The notes under the pieces were generated by a model. That model was not told the DNA's origin and ran no database searches. It saw nothing but the letters and a program-made list of their open reading frames with translations. From Treponema phagedenis (GTDB taxonomy: Bacteria > Spirochaetota > Spirochaetia > Treponematales > Treponemataceae), in the NCBI RefSeq assembly GCF_008153345.1, contig NZ_CP042818.1:868001-932000 (forward strand): 64,000 nucleotides of DNA, written 5' to 3'. The translations under genes were made by a program, and so were the position numbers. The stretch's first letter is position 1, and each line of letters opens with the position of its first letter. Shown piece after piece: positions 55,615 to 63,732 of the stretch.

Positions 55615-56585
55615 AGCCCTGCCTTATTCAGATACTCGCCGATTTGTACAGCGTTTAAGGCGGCTCCCTTTCGGATATTATCCGCGACTGTCCAAAGGTT
55701 TAAGCCGAACTCAAGACTTTCGTCCCGCCTGATTCTGCCGACATATATGGCATCGTTTCCTTCTGCCATGGAAGAAACCGGATACCTGTTTTGCATCGGG
55801 TTATCAACCAAAATCATACCGAGTTTATTATCCATCAAAGATTTTACTTCCGCAATATCAAAGTCCTTGGTTGTTTCGACGTTGACGGACACACTGTGAG
55901 AAAACCGAATCGGCACGCGCACGGTTGTTGCCGTTATTTTCAACGAATCTTGATGAAGTATTTTTTTTGTTTCCATAATCATTTTGATTTCTTCTTTGGT
56001 GTAGCCGTTTTCCAAAAATGAGTCTATGTGCGGAATGATGTTTTTTGTAATAGGGTAGGGGTAGAACTCTTGAATATTTTCATCAAGGTCACGCAGTCCC
56101 TTCATGCCCGAGCCGGAAACGGATTGATAGGTTGAGTATACAATTCGTTTTAATCCGTAGTGCTGTTGAATTTGAAAAAGCGGCGCCATACATTGTATGG
56201 TTGAGCAATTAGGATTGGCAATAATGTAATTGTCTTTGGTAATTGCTTGCGGATTAACTTCGGGGACAACCAGCGGCACGTTCTTATCCATTCTGAAACA
56301 GCTGCTATTATCAATAACGCGTAAGCCCTTGTTTGCGGCAATCGGCACAAACCGGCGGCTTAAATCGGATGAGACGGCAAAGAACGCAATATCAAATCCG
56401 TCAAAAGCGTTTTCGTCCAAAACTTCGATGCGGTGTTTTTTACCTCGAAAGGTAATTTCTTTGCCGGCTGATTTTTCCGACGCTAAGAAACGTATGTCCG
56501 CAATCGGGAAGTTCCGCTCTTCCAAAATGCTACAAATGGTTGAGCCAACCAATCCGGTGGCTCCCGCAATAATTATTTTTTTCAT
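55611..56585 (-). CDS. asd: Aspartate-semialdehyde dehydrogenase
   Basis: NADPH-dependent reduction of aspartyl phosphate. The 324 residues show GATGLVGSTICSILEER at the N-terminus, the active-site Cys in NPNCSTIQCMAPLF, and the substrate/catalytic region RVPIRFSHSVSVNVET (the usual His is in this segment). It serves both homoserine and, in principle, lysine/diaminopimelate routes. It is read just after the metA-kinase fusion gene with a repeat copy between them, and overlaps hom. Confidence 0.95.
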   Translation of the reverse strand: MKKIIIAGATGLVGSTICSILEERNFPIADIRFLASEKSAGKEITFRGKKHRIEVLDENAFDGFDIAFFAVSSDLSRRFVPIAANKGLRVIDNSSCFRMDKNVPLVVPEVNPQAITKDNYIIANPNCSTIQCMAPLFQIQQHYGLKRIVYSTYQSVSGSGMKGLRDLDENIQEFYPYPITKNIIPHIDSFLENGYTKEEIKMIMETKKILHQDSLKITATTVRVPIRFSHSVSVNVETTKDFDIAEVKSLMDNKLGMILVDNPMQNRYPVSSMAEGNDAIYVGRIRRDESLEFGLNLWTVADNIRKGAALNAVQIGEYLNKAGL

Positions 56586-56621
56586 TTTTCCTTCCTTTCC
56601 TGTGTATCACAAGTATTACTT

Positions 56622-56813
56622 GTATAGTGTTTTTTTTAATAACTCGAACCGTTTTTTTAATACATCTTACAAAAACCATAAAAAGTTTTATAAAAAGATT
56701 TCGACACGGCGCAACGGTGAGCAATTTACCATAGTAATGCGTAAATCCGCAGTCCCTTATTGTTGATACCCCGATTTGTATAACAGGAAGTTAATTACAA
56801 AACGCTCCACTAG
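56622..56813 (+). repeat. Dispersed MITE-like repeat, copy 8, overlapping the stop of the metA-kinase fusion
   Basis: Short complete copy: ends TGTATAGTGTTTTTTTTAATA and TTAATTACAAAACGCTCCACTA, core reduced to CGACACGGCGCAACGGTGAG plus CAATTTACCATAGTAATGCG (the two inner stems are missing). The fusion gene's TAG (56810-56812) lies inside the terminal repeat. It occupies the space between the fusion gene and asd. Confidence 0.72.
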
Positions 56814-58609
56814 TTATCCCGAATTTCCGTACCTTCGGAATCGGGTGCATTTGTGTTAAGTATTTTCAGCGTAATGTTTTTTTCTTTTACCGGCTCAATT
56901 GCTTCCCGTTGGTAAATCTGTGCACCGCCTTCAATAATCTGCGTGAGCTCGGTGTAGTTAAGGTGCGGTATTTTTTCCACATTGGGATTTTTCATCGGGT
57001 CGCCGGTCATCACACCGTCTACATCGGTCCAGTTTTCATATACGGCGGAGTTTAATGCGCGCGCTAAAATTGAGCCGGTATAATCGGAGCCGCCCCGTTC
57101 AAAAATTCTGATAGCCCCCGATTCATCGCTGCCGTAAAAACCGGGTATAACAACTTTTTGCCCCTTCTCGATTTTTTGCCGTATGTTACGATAACTTTTT
57201 TCAAGGTCTACCGTTCCCTTTCGGTCAAAGCTGATAAGGTCTTTTGCATCAATAAATTGATAATCCAAATAAGCTGCCATTATTTTTGCATTTAAGTATT
57301 CACCGCGGCTTAACACAAAGTCTTTTGATGTTGATTTTTCAATTTCAGAGAATACGGAATCTATTTCCTGCTCAAAATGAGAATCCAAATCTAAATCGTT
57401 GACAATTTCCAAAAAGCGATTTTTGCTCATGGTGAGTTTAATTTGCAACTCATCTTTTTTTGTGCTTAAATCCTCTTGCAGCCTTTGTATAACATCGGCA
57501 AGCGTGCGTACTTCTTCTTTTAACCGATGTATTTCTATTAAACGATCGGTTATCTTTGTGTCGGAGGGATGCCGTTTCCCCGGAGCTGAAACCACCACAA
57601 TATCGCGGTCTTCTTTTGCAAGGATAATTTCTTTTACCTTGGCAAACTGTTTTGCATCACTAAGCGATGAGCCGCCGAATTTTGACACACTCTTTTTTTG
57701 AATTTCGTTTAAGTCGTAGGGCGTTTCCTGATACACGCAGTAGTTAAGCCAGTTTGAAAAAAAGAGATTACCTGCGGTGCGCCAACGGACTCTGATTGAA
57801 TTGCCGGGATCGTCTTTATGATAATAGTTTTTCGGAATATCAATCGGGGCTTTTTTATACAGGTCACGAAGATATTCTTTGTGCAAGGTTTCCGCATCAT
57901 ATTCCCAGTGCCCGAATGAGAAGATAAACCGCTGGTCGGTGGTAGCCGCCAAACTGACACCGGTATCCGTTCTATGTGCTAAAACCTGCACATCGGGATG
58001 GGCGGCAAAACTTTCCGGATTGACATAACTGTATCGAGACTGCGGCATAAAAAATTCATCGTCAAAGCCTCGTAATAAATTATGCTCTTGCAGTTTTTCG
58101 TACCTGAATACTCCGAATATTTTTTTTTCGATGACGGTGCTCGGTATATTGTAGTAATAGTACAAAGCGGCTTGCGCAGACCAACAAATAAACATGGTGG
58201 AAAATACATTTGCTTTTGCAAAATCAAAAATCCGCTTTAACTCCTCCCAGTATTTAATGCTATCGTATTCCAATCGTTCAACCGGCGCACCGGTAATAAT
58301 CATCGCATCGTATTTGTTGTTTTTTATCTCATCATATGTTTTATAAAATTTTTGCAAATGCTCCGCGTCCGCATTTTTTGAGCGGTAACTGTCCATCCGT
58401 ACTAAATCAATTTTAATCTGTAAGGCGGAGTTGGATAACATTCTCAAAAGTTGAATTTCGGTTTCTTCCTTTTTGGGCATGAGGTTTACAATCGCAATTT
58501 GAATTGGACGAATATCCTGCCGCTCAGCCTCTTTTTCACTTTTAAGAAATATTTTTTCTCTTTCTAAAACACTCTTTTCAATGAGATTTTTTGGAATAAT
58601 TAGCGGCAT
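56810..58609 (-). CDS. Homoserine O-acetyltransferase fused to an ACT-less aspartokinase
   Basis: 599-residue fusion. Residues 1-297 are a MetA-type homoserine O-acyltransferase with Lys47 (MPKKEETE), Cys142 (ICWSAQAALY), His234 and Glu236 (FGHWEYD); Glu111 in GAPVE predicts acetyl-CoA rather than succinyl-CoA. Residues about 307-599 are the aspartokinase catalytic domain (VSKFGGSSLSDA, SRGEYLNAKIMAAYL, ERGGSDYTGSILARAL, KILNTNAPDSEGTEI). It ends where ACT domains normally begin. So one protein does the first step of the aspartate pathway and the branch step to methionine. It follows metY by 3 nt. Confidence 0.92.
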   Translation of the reverse strand: MPLIIPKNLIEKSVLEREKIFLKSEKEAERQDIRPIQIAIVNLMPKKEETEIQLLRMLSNSALQIKIDLVRMDSYRSKNADAEHLQKFYKTYDEIKNNKYDAMIITGAPVERLEYDSIKYWEELKRIFDFAKANVFSTMFICWSAQAALYYYYNIPSTVIEKKIFGVFRYEKLQEHNLLRGFDDEFFMPQSRYSYVNPESFAAHPDVQVLAHRTDTGVSLAATTDQRFIFSFGHWEYDAETLHKEYLRDLYKKAPIDIPKNYYHKDDPGNSIRVRWRTAGNLFFSNWLNYCVYQETPYDLNEIQKKSVSKFGGSSLSDAKQFAKVKEIILAKEDRDIVVVSAPGKRHPSDTKITDRLIEIHRLKEEVRTLADVIQRLQEDLSTKKDELQIKLTMSKNRFLEIVNDLDLDSHFEQEIDSVFSEIEKSTSKDFVLSRGEYLNAKIMAAYLDYQFIDAKDLISFDRKGTVDLEKSYRNIRQKIEKGQKVVIPGFYGSDESGAIRIFERGGSDYTGSILARALNSAVYENWTDVDGVMTGDPMKNPNVEKIPHLNYTELTQIIEGGAQIYQREAIEPVKEKNITLKILNTNAPDSEGTEIRDN

Positions 58610-58612
58610 GTA

Positions 58613-59902
58613 TCAGCTCCTACCCACTACGGAAAAAGCTTGGTCTAAGTCTTTGATAATATCGTCTGCGGATTCAATGCCGACTGAAAGTCTGACCATG
58701 TTCGGCAAAATGCCCGCTGCTTTTTGTGCTTCATCGCTTAATTGACGATGCGTCATGCTTGCCGGATGCAAAACATGCGTGCGAAGGTCGCCGACGTGGA
58801 CAACAAGGGATGCAAGCTCCAACCGGTTAATCCATTTTTTTGTTTCTTCAAGCCCGCCTCGAACGCCGAAAGAAATAACACCGCTTGCGCCATTCGGAAG
58901 ATATTTTTGCGCAAGCTGATACTCAGGATTGCTTTTTAACAGCGGATAATGCACCCATTCTACCTTCGGATGCGCTTCTAAAAACTCTGCAATTTTTAAT
59001 GCGTTAGATGAATGCTTTTCCATTCGTAATGCCAATGTTTCCGTCCCGAGATTGGTTAAAAATGCGTTAAACGGGCTCATCGTTGCGCCGAGATCGCGCA
59101 AAAACACCACGCGTGCTTTTACAATAAAAGCGGAATTGCCGAACTGCTCCGTATAGCTTAGCCCGTGGTAATTCGGATCGGGATCGGTTAAGCATGAAAA
59201 TTTCCCATTATTCCACGGGAACTTTCCGCTGTCTACTATTATACCGCCAACGCTTGTCGCGTGTCCGTCCAAATACTTTGTTGACGAATGAGTAATAATG
59301 TCCGCACCGAATTCTATCGGCTTGCATAAACAAGGCGTTGCAAAAGTATTGTCTATAAATAAAGGAATATCATGCTCGTGTGCGATTTTTGCAAGCTTTT
59401 CAATATCGGCAACTTCCACGCCGGGGTTCCCGATTGTTTCGGCAAACACCAGTTTTGTATTCGGTTTGATAGCCTTTTTTACGGCGTCAAAATCATTTAA
59501 AGGAACAAAACTTGCTTCAATACCGAATTTTTTTATCGTAGAGCTGAGGAGCGTATATGTACCGCCGTATAAATTATTCATTGCCACCACGTGCTCCCCG
59601 CAGTTACATATGGTTAAAATAGACAAAAGCGTAGCAGCCTGTCCAGAGGAAGTTGTCAAAGCTGCAACGCCGCCTTCAAGCAGCGCAATTTTTTCCTCCA
59701 AAGCAGTAAGTGTTGGATTTGATATTCGCGAATACATGTGCCCGTCTTTGGACAAATCAAAAAGAGCCGCCACCTCATCAGCGGTATCATACTTGAACGT
59801 TGTGGATTGAAAAATCGGCACAATTCTCGGTTCCCCGTTTTTCGGCGCATAACCGCCCTGCACGCACAAAGTCTCGGTTTTTAATTTTTGTGTTATTGAC
59901 AT
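58613..59902 (-). CDS. metY: O-acetylhomoserine sulfhydrylase
   Basis: PLP enzyme of 429 residues that makes homocysteine from O-acetylhomoserine and sulfide. The Schiff-base lysine is Lys209 in ITHSSTKYLDGHATSVGG, PLP contacts are in SSGQAATLLSI and LFIDNTFATP, and YSRISNPTLTALEEKIALLE is the usual N-terminal stretch. Length of about 430 and the local insertion WNNGKFSCLTDPDPNYHGLS favour MetY over cystathionine gamma-synthase. It has a strong ribosome site (GGGAGG) and is first in the operon with the metA-kinase fusion. I saw no SAM riboswitch upstream. Confidence 0.93.
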   Translation of the reverse strand: MSITQKLKTETLCVQGGYAPKNGEPRIVPIFQSTTFKYDTADEVAALFDLSKDGHMYSRISNPTLTALEEKIALLEGGVAALTTSSGQAATLLSILTICNCGEHVVAMNNLYGGTYTLLSSTIKKFGIEASFVPLNDFDAVKKAIKPNTKLVFAETIGNPGVEVADIEKLAKIAHEHDIPLFIDNTFATPCLCKPIEFGADIITHSSTKYLDGHATSVGGIIVDSGKFPWNNGKFSCLTDPDPNYHGLSYTEQFGNSAFIVKARVVFLRDLGATMSPFNAFLTNLGTETLALRMEKHSSNALKIAEFLEAHPKVEWVHYPLLKSNPEYQLAQKYLPNGASGVISFGVRGGLEETKKWINRLELASLVVHVGDLRTHVLHPASMTHRQLSDEAQKAAGILPNMVRLSVGIESADDIIKDLDQAFSVVGRS

Positions 59903-60084
59903 ATTTCCTCCCGCTTTTACAAAAATAAAATCTTAGAGTATTCATGCCTTGACCATATAGATGCTCGTACTATTTTGCAAATACTTTTGAAATTATTTTT
60001 ATAAATTATACTATAAGCTCGCATTATACGCTATGAAATTTTAAAATACAAGTAAGCCTGAGGCGCTTTCCGGGAAAACATTCT

Positions 60085-60170
60085 TTTGATAACTCAATGA
60101 GTGCGACACAACGCAACGGTGAGCAATTTACCATACTAATGTGTATTGTACAGGCTTGGGGCAGCCCTTA
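60085..60170 (+). repeat. Dispersed repeat, copy 9, joined to the AAGGGCT hairpin block
   Basis: Fragmentary forward copy: TTTTGATAACTCAATGAGTG, then GCGACACAACGCAACGGTGAG and CAATTTACCATACTAATG. It is followed by an inverted 18-base match (60153-60170) to the hairpin repeat of 35864 and 41205, and lies just after the stop of the methyltransferase-like gene. Confidence 0.6.
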
Positions 60171-60181
60171 GACCTGGCGGT

Positions 60182-61189
60182 TTATGCTTCGCCGAGATTC
60201 AGATGACCGGGTGGGTAGTTTGTTTTTTCTATTTTCCATAAAGAATGAATTCTTTTGTTGCGAAAATCTTCAGGGATTGAGGCGGCGCTTTTGTCGGTGA
60301 TTTTTAAGGGGTACGGGCTTGCGTTGCTTAGGCTTTGTGCGGAAAATGCAAGTCTGCGTGAATTTGAGGAAAAATAAAGGACGCCATTTTTGTGCAGCAC
60401 TTGCAAACAGCTCAAACAAAGATTTAGCCAATCTCTATTTATATCAAAAAAATCGCTGCTCCGTTTTGAATTTGAAAAGGTTGGCGGATCGCAAATGATA
60501 ATATCCCATTTTTTTCTGTCTTCCGCCGCTTTTTGTAAAAACTGTATCACATCCGCATGAATAAAAGAATATCGTTTTGTATCGGTAAATCCGTTTAGCT
60601 GCATGTTTTTTTGCGCACGGCTTAAATATGTTTTTGATAAATCTACCGAATCAATTGCGGCAGCTCCACCCGAGGCTGCATGTACGGTAAAAGCACCGGT
60701 ATAACAGAATAAATTTAATATTTTTTTGTTGGCGGCAATTTGTGAAAGATGCAAGCGCAAGGGGCGATGATCTAAAAAAAGTCCGGTATCAAGATAGTCA
60801 GAAAGATTAATAATAAATTTGCAGGCGCCCTCAGGAACAATGATCTCTGTATGTAATTCTTTTATCTTTTCGTATTGAGCGAGTCCGGATTGTCGTTTTC
60901 GCAGTTTTATAAAAATATTATGCACAGGAGTTTCAAGAATATCGGCAGCTGTTTTTGCCATTATATCAAGCCAACGTTCTTCTTCTTTTGGGTTCTTTAC
61001 ATAAGGGCGTTCATACAAAGCCAACACTGCAAAACGCGCTTCCGGCTCTTGCTGTATATATACATCAACGGCAAGAGGGATTTCGGGGATATCTTTATCA
61101 TATAAACGATAGGCAAATATCTTATTTTTCTCTGCCCATTTTCGCAGTATTTTATACCGCTTAATGAGGCGGTTTGAAAAAAATATTAT
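60182..61189 (-). CDS. Class I SAM-dependent rRNA methyltransferase (RlmI/RlmK-like), start unclear
   Basis: The conserved sequence SNRLIKRYKILRKWA, IFAYRLYDKDIPEIPLAVDV resembles the N-terminus of the RlmK domain that makes m7G2069 in 23S rRNA. SAM motif ILNLFCYTGAFTVHAA and catalytic IICDPPTFSNSKR follow. The first standard start in frame is GTG at 61027, which would cut about 55 conserved residues; the frame is open well beyond 61189 but holds no ATG, GTG or TTG there. A non-standard start or a frameshift at a T7 run (from an ATG in the rex 3' end) may apply. Confidence 0.75.
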   Translation of the reverse strand: MIFFSNRLIKRYKILRKWAEKNKIFAYRLYDKDIPEIPLAVDVYIQQEPEARFAVLALYERPYVKNPKEEERWLDIMAKTAADILETPVHNIFIKLRKRQSGLAQYEKIKELHTEIIVPEGACKFIINLSDYLDTGLFLDHRPLRLHLSQIAANKKILNLFCYTGAFTVHAASGGAAAIDSVDLSKTYLSRAQKNMQLNGFTDTKRYSFIHADVIQFLQKAAEDRKKWDIIICDPPTFSNSKRSSDFFDINRDWLNLCLSCLQVLHKNGVLYFSSNSRRLAFSAQSLSNASPYPLKITDKSAASIPEDFRNKRIHSLWKIEKTNYPPGHLNLGEA

Positions 61190-61227
61190 TTGTTGTTGCT
61201 CTTTTTCCGTACCATGCTCCGAAACGT

Positions 61228-61866
61228 TTATTGTGCATCGCGCGTGTTCATCATTACACCGAGCATTGCATATCCTGAAGTTAGATCTTCTTTTTCGACG
61301 AGGACATGCGGCGGTACTTTAATTTTTACGTTGGTAAAATTCCAAAAGACATCGATACCGGCTTTGACAATATTGTCGGCAACCGCTTGAGCTTCGGAGG
61401 AGGGAAGGGTTAATAGTGCAATAACTGGGTTAAGTTCTTTTATTTTTTCGGCAATGAAGTCTATTGAAAAAACCGGCACATCGTGAATGGTTTTGCCTAT
61501 TTTTCCGGGATCGGAATCAAAGGCGGCAACAATTGAAAGTCCGTGGCTTTTAAATTCCTGATATCCTGCAAGAGCTGTTCCCAAACTGCCTGCACCGACT
61601 ATAATTGCTTTTCTGACGGTATTCCAGCCGAGGAAATTTTCTATGGCATCAATAAGAGCCTTAATGGGATAACCTTTTTTCGGTTTACCGATAATGCCGG
61701 TAATAGCTAAATCTTTTCGTACTTGAATTGCTTCAAGATGAAGCTCTTCGGCAATAACGGTTCCGGAGATAAATTCCTGGCCTTCGGCTTCCGCCTGACG
61801 AATAATATACATGTATGACGGTAACCGTCGAATAGACGGAACCGCAGGGATTTTCAGCTTATTCAT
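61228..61866 (-). CDS. rex: Redox-sensing transcriptional repressor Rex
   Basis: NADH/NAD-ratio sensor and DNA-binding repressor of fermentation and respiration genes, 212 residues. The winged-helix N-terminus (SIRRLPSYMYIIRQAEAEG, AIQVRKDLAITGIIGKPKKG) is followed by a Rossmann domain (AIIVGAGSLGTALAGYQEF) and a C-terminal swapped helix. Start 61866 (MNKLKIPAVPS) is chosen for AGAGGT 6 nt upstream. Targets here could include the alcohol dehydrogenase at 22269, but no Rex operator was identified. Its 3' end overlaps the presumed 5' part of the methyltransferase gene. Confidence 0.95.
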   Translation of the reverse strand: MNKLKIPAVPSIRRLPSYMYIIRQAEAEGQEFISGTVIAEELHLEAIQVRKDLAITGIIGKPKKGYPIKALIDAIENFLGWNTVRKAIIVGAGSLGTALAGYQEFKSHGLSIVAAFDSDPGKIGKTIHDVPVFSIDFIAEKIKELNPVIALLTLPSSEAQAVADNIVKAGIDVFWNFTNVKIKVPPHVLVEKEDLTSGYAMLGVMMNTRDAQ

Positions 61867-62074
61867 TGTTTTACCTCTATATTTAGGAAACATCGAATGT
61901 AAGCGTACCATAAAAAGCCCTCATGGTCAAGGAGAGTCAGTATATAAAAAAAGGGCGAAATAATAAAAAAAAGCACACGTAGTTTAAAAATAGCGATAAA
62001 AGAGCGCTTACGGTATATTTTATGTACATAAACTAACGTAATAATAGCAAACATAAAAAAAACATAAAAAACAC

Positions 62075-62102
62075 TTGACATTTTAATTCCACGATGTATA
62101 CT
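62075..62102 (+). promoter_or_regulatory. Sigma-70 type promoter of the small lipoprotein gene
   Basis: TTGACA at 62075-62080 and TATACT at 62097-62102 are 16 bp apart and lie about 50 bp before the start codon at 62155. Both boxes are close to consensus, so strong expression is expected. Confidence 0.75.
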
Positions 62103-62154
62103 GATGCTATCTTAACTATAACAAAGCATACGAATGCTTAGAAGGAGTGTGTCT

Positions 62155-62580
62155 ATGAAGAAGACAAATTTTTTGGTATCGGCAGCATTGCTGATGGTAA
62201 TTGGTTTAACCTTTGTTGGTTGCGGAAGCAACATTGACGCAGGCTTAAGAAAGCATGAAATGTGGCAGGCGCAGCATAATCATAATTTAGAAGCTGAGCA
62301 AACGCTGAACGGCATCATTGATGGGATCTTAGCTAAGTTAGAGGCTGGTGAGAATGTAGTTTCCAAAGCGGCTATTGATGCAAAAGTTCAAAAGGCGAAT
62401 GAGGCGCTTAAACGTAAGGAAGGTGGCTTCTATACTAAAGTTAAAGCAGCTGTAATTAGCTATAAAGGCGACGAGATTAAAAAAAGTGATTATTGGCATG
62501 CTGTAAAGGGTGAAGTAATAATGGATGAAGATGCGCATGCAAGAATTGCGAAATTATTCAGCTTGAAAATAGGCAAATAA
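62155..62580 (+). CDS. Small lipoprotein of unknown function
   Basis: Lipoprotein of 141 residues. Start 62155 (MKKTNFLVSAALLM) follows AGAAGGAG by 7 nt; an in-frame codon 21 nt upstream lies before the ribosome site. Signal peptide ends in the lipobox FVGC. The mature part is short, helical and His/Lys rich (RKHEMWQAQHNHNLEAEQT, YKGDEIKKSDYWHAVKGE). It has a near-consensus promoter and its own terminator, so it is likely abundant. I do not recognise the family. Confidence 0.78.
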   Translation: MKKTNFLVSAALLMVIGLTFVGCGSNIDAGLRKHEMWQAQHNHNLEAEQTLNGIIDGILAKLEAGENVVSKAAIDAKVQKANEALKRKEGGFYTKVKAAVISYKGDEIKKSDYWHAVKGEVIMDEDAHARIAKLFSLKIGK

Positions 62581-62620
62581 GCTGCTGGTTGCAGTCTAAA
62601 AATCAAATAAATTTATTTGG

Positions 62621-62657
62621 AAAAACACAGCGGGTTTGTAAAAACCGCTGTGTTTTT
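62621..62657 (+). terminator. Terminator of the small lipoprotein gene
   Basis: AAAAACACAGCGG (62621-62633) pairs with CCGCTGTGTTTTT (62645-62657) and a T run follows. Confidence 0.85.
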
Positions 62658-62660
62658 TTA

Positions 62661-62859
62661 TATCCGTGGCAAAATTGTTTTTTACGTTGGAAGGTTTACC
62701 TTCTTTGTTTTGCCCGCAAGTTAAAAAACACCGCGTAAGGTGCGGCAGTTTTAAAATCGTTTAAAATCAGTACGGGCGAAGTTTTCCTTCGCCTAAAAGC
62801 GGGGTTCAAGGGGTAGCTACCCCTTGTTCATGCGTGCCCTGACAAACGCAACCGCTTAC
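62661..62859. other. Intergenic stretch with palindromes before the rpsD promoter
   Basis: No gene is seen. It holds GGCGAAG/CTTCGCC (62775-62793) and a perfect 20-bp palindrome CAAGGGGTAGCTACCCCTTG (62807-62826) located 34 bp before the -35 box of rpsD, which could be an operator. Confidence 0.45.
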
Positions 62860-62888
62860 TTGACAAAAGAGTCGATTTGCCGCATAAT
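62860..62888 (+). promoter_or_regulatory. Sigma-70 type promoter of rpsD
   Basis: TTGACA (62860-62865), 17-bp spacer, CATAAT (62883-62888). Transcription should start near 62895, giving a leader of about 155 nt before the rpsD start. Confidence 0.75.
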
Positions 62889-62954
62889 TACCACATTCTT
62901 TATCCTGTGAAGCTTTTTGGAAAGCGCGGCTTGTTTTTTAAAAGGCTTTTAACA

Positions 62955-62994
62955 GTTTTTGCATAAGCGTTCCCGTAAATTGTGCAAAAACGGG
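62955..62994 (+). promoter_or_regulatory. Possible pseudoknot in the rpsD leader
   Basis: GTTTTTGCA (62955-62963) pairs with TGCAAAAAC (62983-62991). The loop CCC (62972-62974) can pair with GGG directly after the stem (62992-62994), forming an H-type pseudoknot. In several bacteria S4 represses its own mRNA through such structures. Confidence 0.4.
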
Positions 62995-63050
62995 GTAGGG
63001 GTATCAAGCTTATTTTAAGCAAATAAAACTACATGTATATGAGGTATACG

Positions 63051-63665
63051 ATGGCAGTAAAACAGCCTAAGGGTAAAATTGTACGAAGACTTGGCGTGAA
63101 TATTTTCGGGAATCCGAAATACAGTAAGCTTTTAGACAAGAAGCCGAACGGTCCCGGAAAGGTGCGCGGGGCAAAATCACGCGGTAAGATGTCCGTTTAC
63201 GGGGAACAGTTAAAAGAAAAGCAGAAATTCCGCTTTGCCTATGGAATGTCGGAGCGGCAATTCAGAAATTTGTTTGCCAAGGCGCAGCAAATGAAGGGCG
63301 TAACCGGCGACAACATGCTTTCTCTTATGGAGCAGCGGCTTGATAATACTATCTACAGAATGGGTTTTGCAATAAGCCGTGCACAAGCTCGCCAGATGGT
63401 TTCTCATGCGTATTTCTTAATTAACGGAAAACCTGCAAATATTCCTTCAATGCGAATAAAAGCAAATGATGTAATAACATCAAAGGACAAAAAGGGAATC
63501 CAAAATCTTATTCGCCATAACTTAAGTCTTTCTCACGGATCACGGGGAAGCTGGCTTGCGGTTGACGAAGAAAATCTTTCGGCTACCGTTTCAATTCTTC
63601 CCTCGGCAACGGATATTCAGCCGGTAGGCAATATCCAGTACGTTGTTGAATACTATTCGCGATAA
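63051..63665 (+). CDS. rpsD: 30S ribosomal protein S4
   Basis: Primary 16S rRNA-binding protein of 204 residues that starts 30S assembly. The N-terminal YGEQLKEKQKFRFAYGMSER and the S4 RNA-binding domain RLDNTIYRMGFAISRAQARQ, VSHAYFLINGKPANIPSMRI are intact. The N-terminal zinc Cys residues of some S4 proteins are absent. Start 63051 (MAVKQPKGKIVRRLGV) is preceded by TGAGG; a longer frame to 63033 is not expected. It is alone, outside the alpha operon, with a long structured leader and its own terminator. Confidence 0.97.
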   Translation: MAVKQPKGKIVRRLGVNIFGNPKYSKLLDKKPNGPGKVRGAKSRGKMSVYGEQLKEKQKFRFAYGMSERQFRNLFAKAQQMKGVTGDNMLSLMEQRLDNTIYRMGFAISRAQARQMVSHAYFLINGKPANIPSMRIKANDVITSKDKKGIQNLIRHNLSLSHGSRGSWLAVDEENLSATVSILPSATDIQPVGNIQYVVEYYSR

Positions 63666-63677
63666 TTCGTACTGTAT

Positions 63678-63712
63678 AAAAAAAGACCGATGCAACGCAT
63701 CGGTCTTTTTTT
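63678..63712 (+). terminator. Bidirectional terminator after rpsD
   Basis: AAAAAAAGACCGATGC (63678-63693) and GCATCGGTCTTTTTTT (63697-63712) pair over 16 bp around a 3-nt loop; it also serves the opposing ABC transporter gene. Confidence 0.9.
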
Positions 63713-63732
63713 ATCTCTCCGTAAAAAATAAT

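Noticed and set aside
59903-60084. SAM riboswitch or T-box upstream of metY
   Set aside because: Searched by eye for the conserved helices and terminator; only AT-rich sequence and a repeat fragment were seen.
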